This document shows positions 32,467 to 32,544 of a DNA stretch of 32,544 nt, piece after piece. The stretch is from contig ASZN01000009.1 of assembly GCA_000406005.1 (NCBI GenBank), forward strand, positions 90,357-122,900, given 5' to 3'. The position numbers and the translations under genes are program-made. Position 1 is the first letter of the stretch. Each line of letters begins with the position of its first letter. This stretch comes from Candidatus Poribacteria bacterium WGA-3G. Lineage in GTDB: Bacteria > Poribacteria > WGA-4E > WGA-3G. Under the pieces are notes generated by a model. It saw only the letters and a program-made list of their open reading frames with translations. It ran no database searches and had not been told where the DNA came from.

Positions 32467-32544
32467 AATGCAGGTCGCATTTGGGCGAGTACGCTGCAAA
32501 TCACGGATTATCGCGGATGACGCGGATGGCGCGGATTTTAAGAG
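32467..32544. repeat. composite repeat at the right edge
   Basis: AATGCAGGTCGCATTTGGG (32467-32485) and GAGTACGCTGCAAA (32487-32500) match two blocks of the loop at 7765-7819 with few changes. They are followed by tandem CGCGGAT words (GATTATCGCGGATGACGCGG and onward), a type of repeat common between genes in many environmental genomes. The element continues to the window edge. The rest of 32325-32466 is AT-rich with nothing clear. Confidence 0.6.

Overview
The window is from a Gram-negative bacterium. Many of the inferred proteins have Sec or lipoprotein signal peptides, one small protein looks like an outer-membrane beta-barrel ending in phenylalanine, and the gene content mixes a sulfatase, a phytanoyl-CoA-type dioxygenase, an acid-sugar dehydratase of the enolase superfamily, a Gfo/Idh/MocA oxidoreductase, LamG and WD40 proteins, a DUF6785-type membrane protein and a MoxR/DUF58/VWA block. 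Together with the many short palindromic intergenic repeats, this best fits Candidatus Poribacteria or a related PVC-like lineage. That assignment is inference from gene content; there is no rRNA or marker gene here.

Layout: (1) 1-2.5 kb, plus strand: an FG-GAP/VCBS-repeat lipoprotein and a small beta-barrel protein. (2) 2.7-9.4 kb: a minus-strand PhyH dioxygenase, divergent from a two-gene plus-strand unit (peptidase S51 and a mandelate racemase/muconate lactonizing family dehydratase), then a minus-strand sulfatase and a polytopic DUF6785-like protein. This looks like carbohydrate or sulfated-glycan catabolism. (3) 9.6-30.2 kb, all minus strand. In transcription order: MoxR ATPase, DUF58, BatA-like VWA protein, a second VWA protein with a glutamine-amidotransferase-like domain, a Gfo/Idh/MocA oxidoreductase, a 1138-residue DUF4175-like membrane protein, a GH43/GH130-like five-bladed propeller, a carboxypeptidase-regulatory-domain protein, a squalene-cyclase-like toroid protein, and two tandem paralogous secreted proteins built from repeated small beta modules. 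The MoxR/DUF58/VWA/DUF4175-like core is a known chaperone-and-adhesion-domain arrangement; the secreted proteins downstream are candidate clients or partners. (4) 30.4-32.5 kb: a truncated alpha/beta hydrolase, an intact LamG protein and a frameshifted WD40 protein.

The most unusual material is the repeat content. Several wider gaps between minus-strand genes of region 3 carry a modular repeat with GTTAACTG/CAGTTAAC-type ends. Some copies contain perfect hairpins whose 24-nt loop is conserved while the 10-15 bp stems differ and still pair exactly. Related repeat sequence also lies in frame inside both tandem paralogs, where it forms linkers and part of a signal peptide. In two places the repeat carries the sequence that acts as the Shine-Dalgarno site of the next gene. 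No tRNA, rRNA, CRISPR array or transposase gene was seen. No gene-free stretch exceeds 300 bases; the longest, 30172-30425, is AT-rich and holds nothing clear beyond a weak hairpin near 30399-30410.
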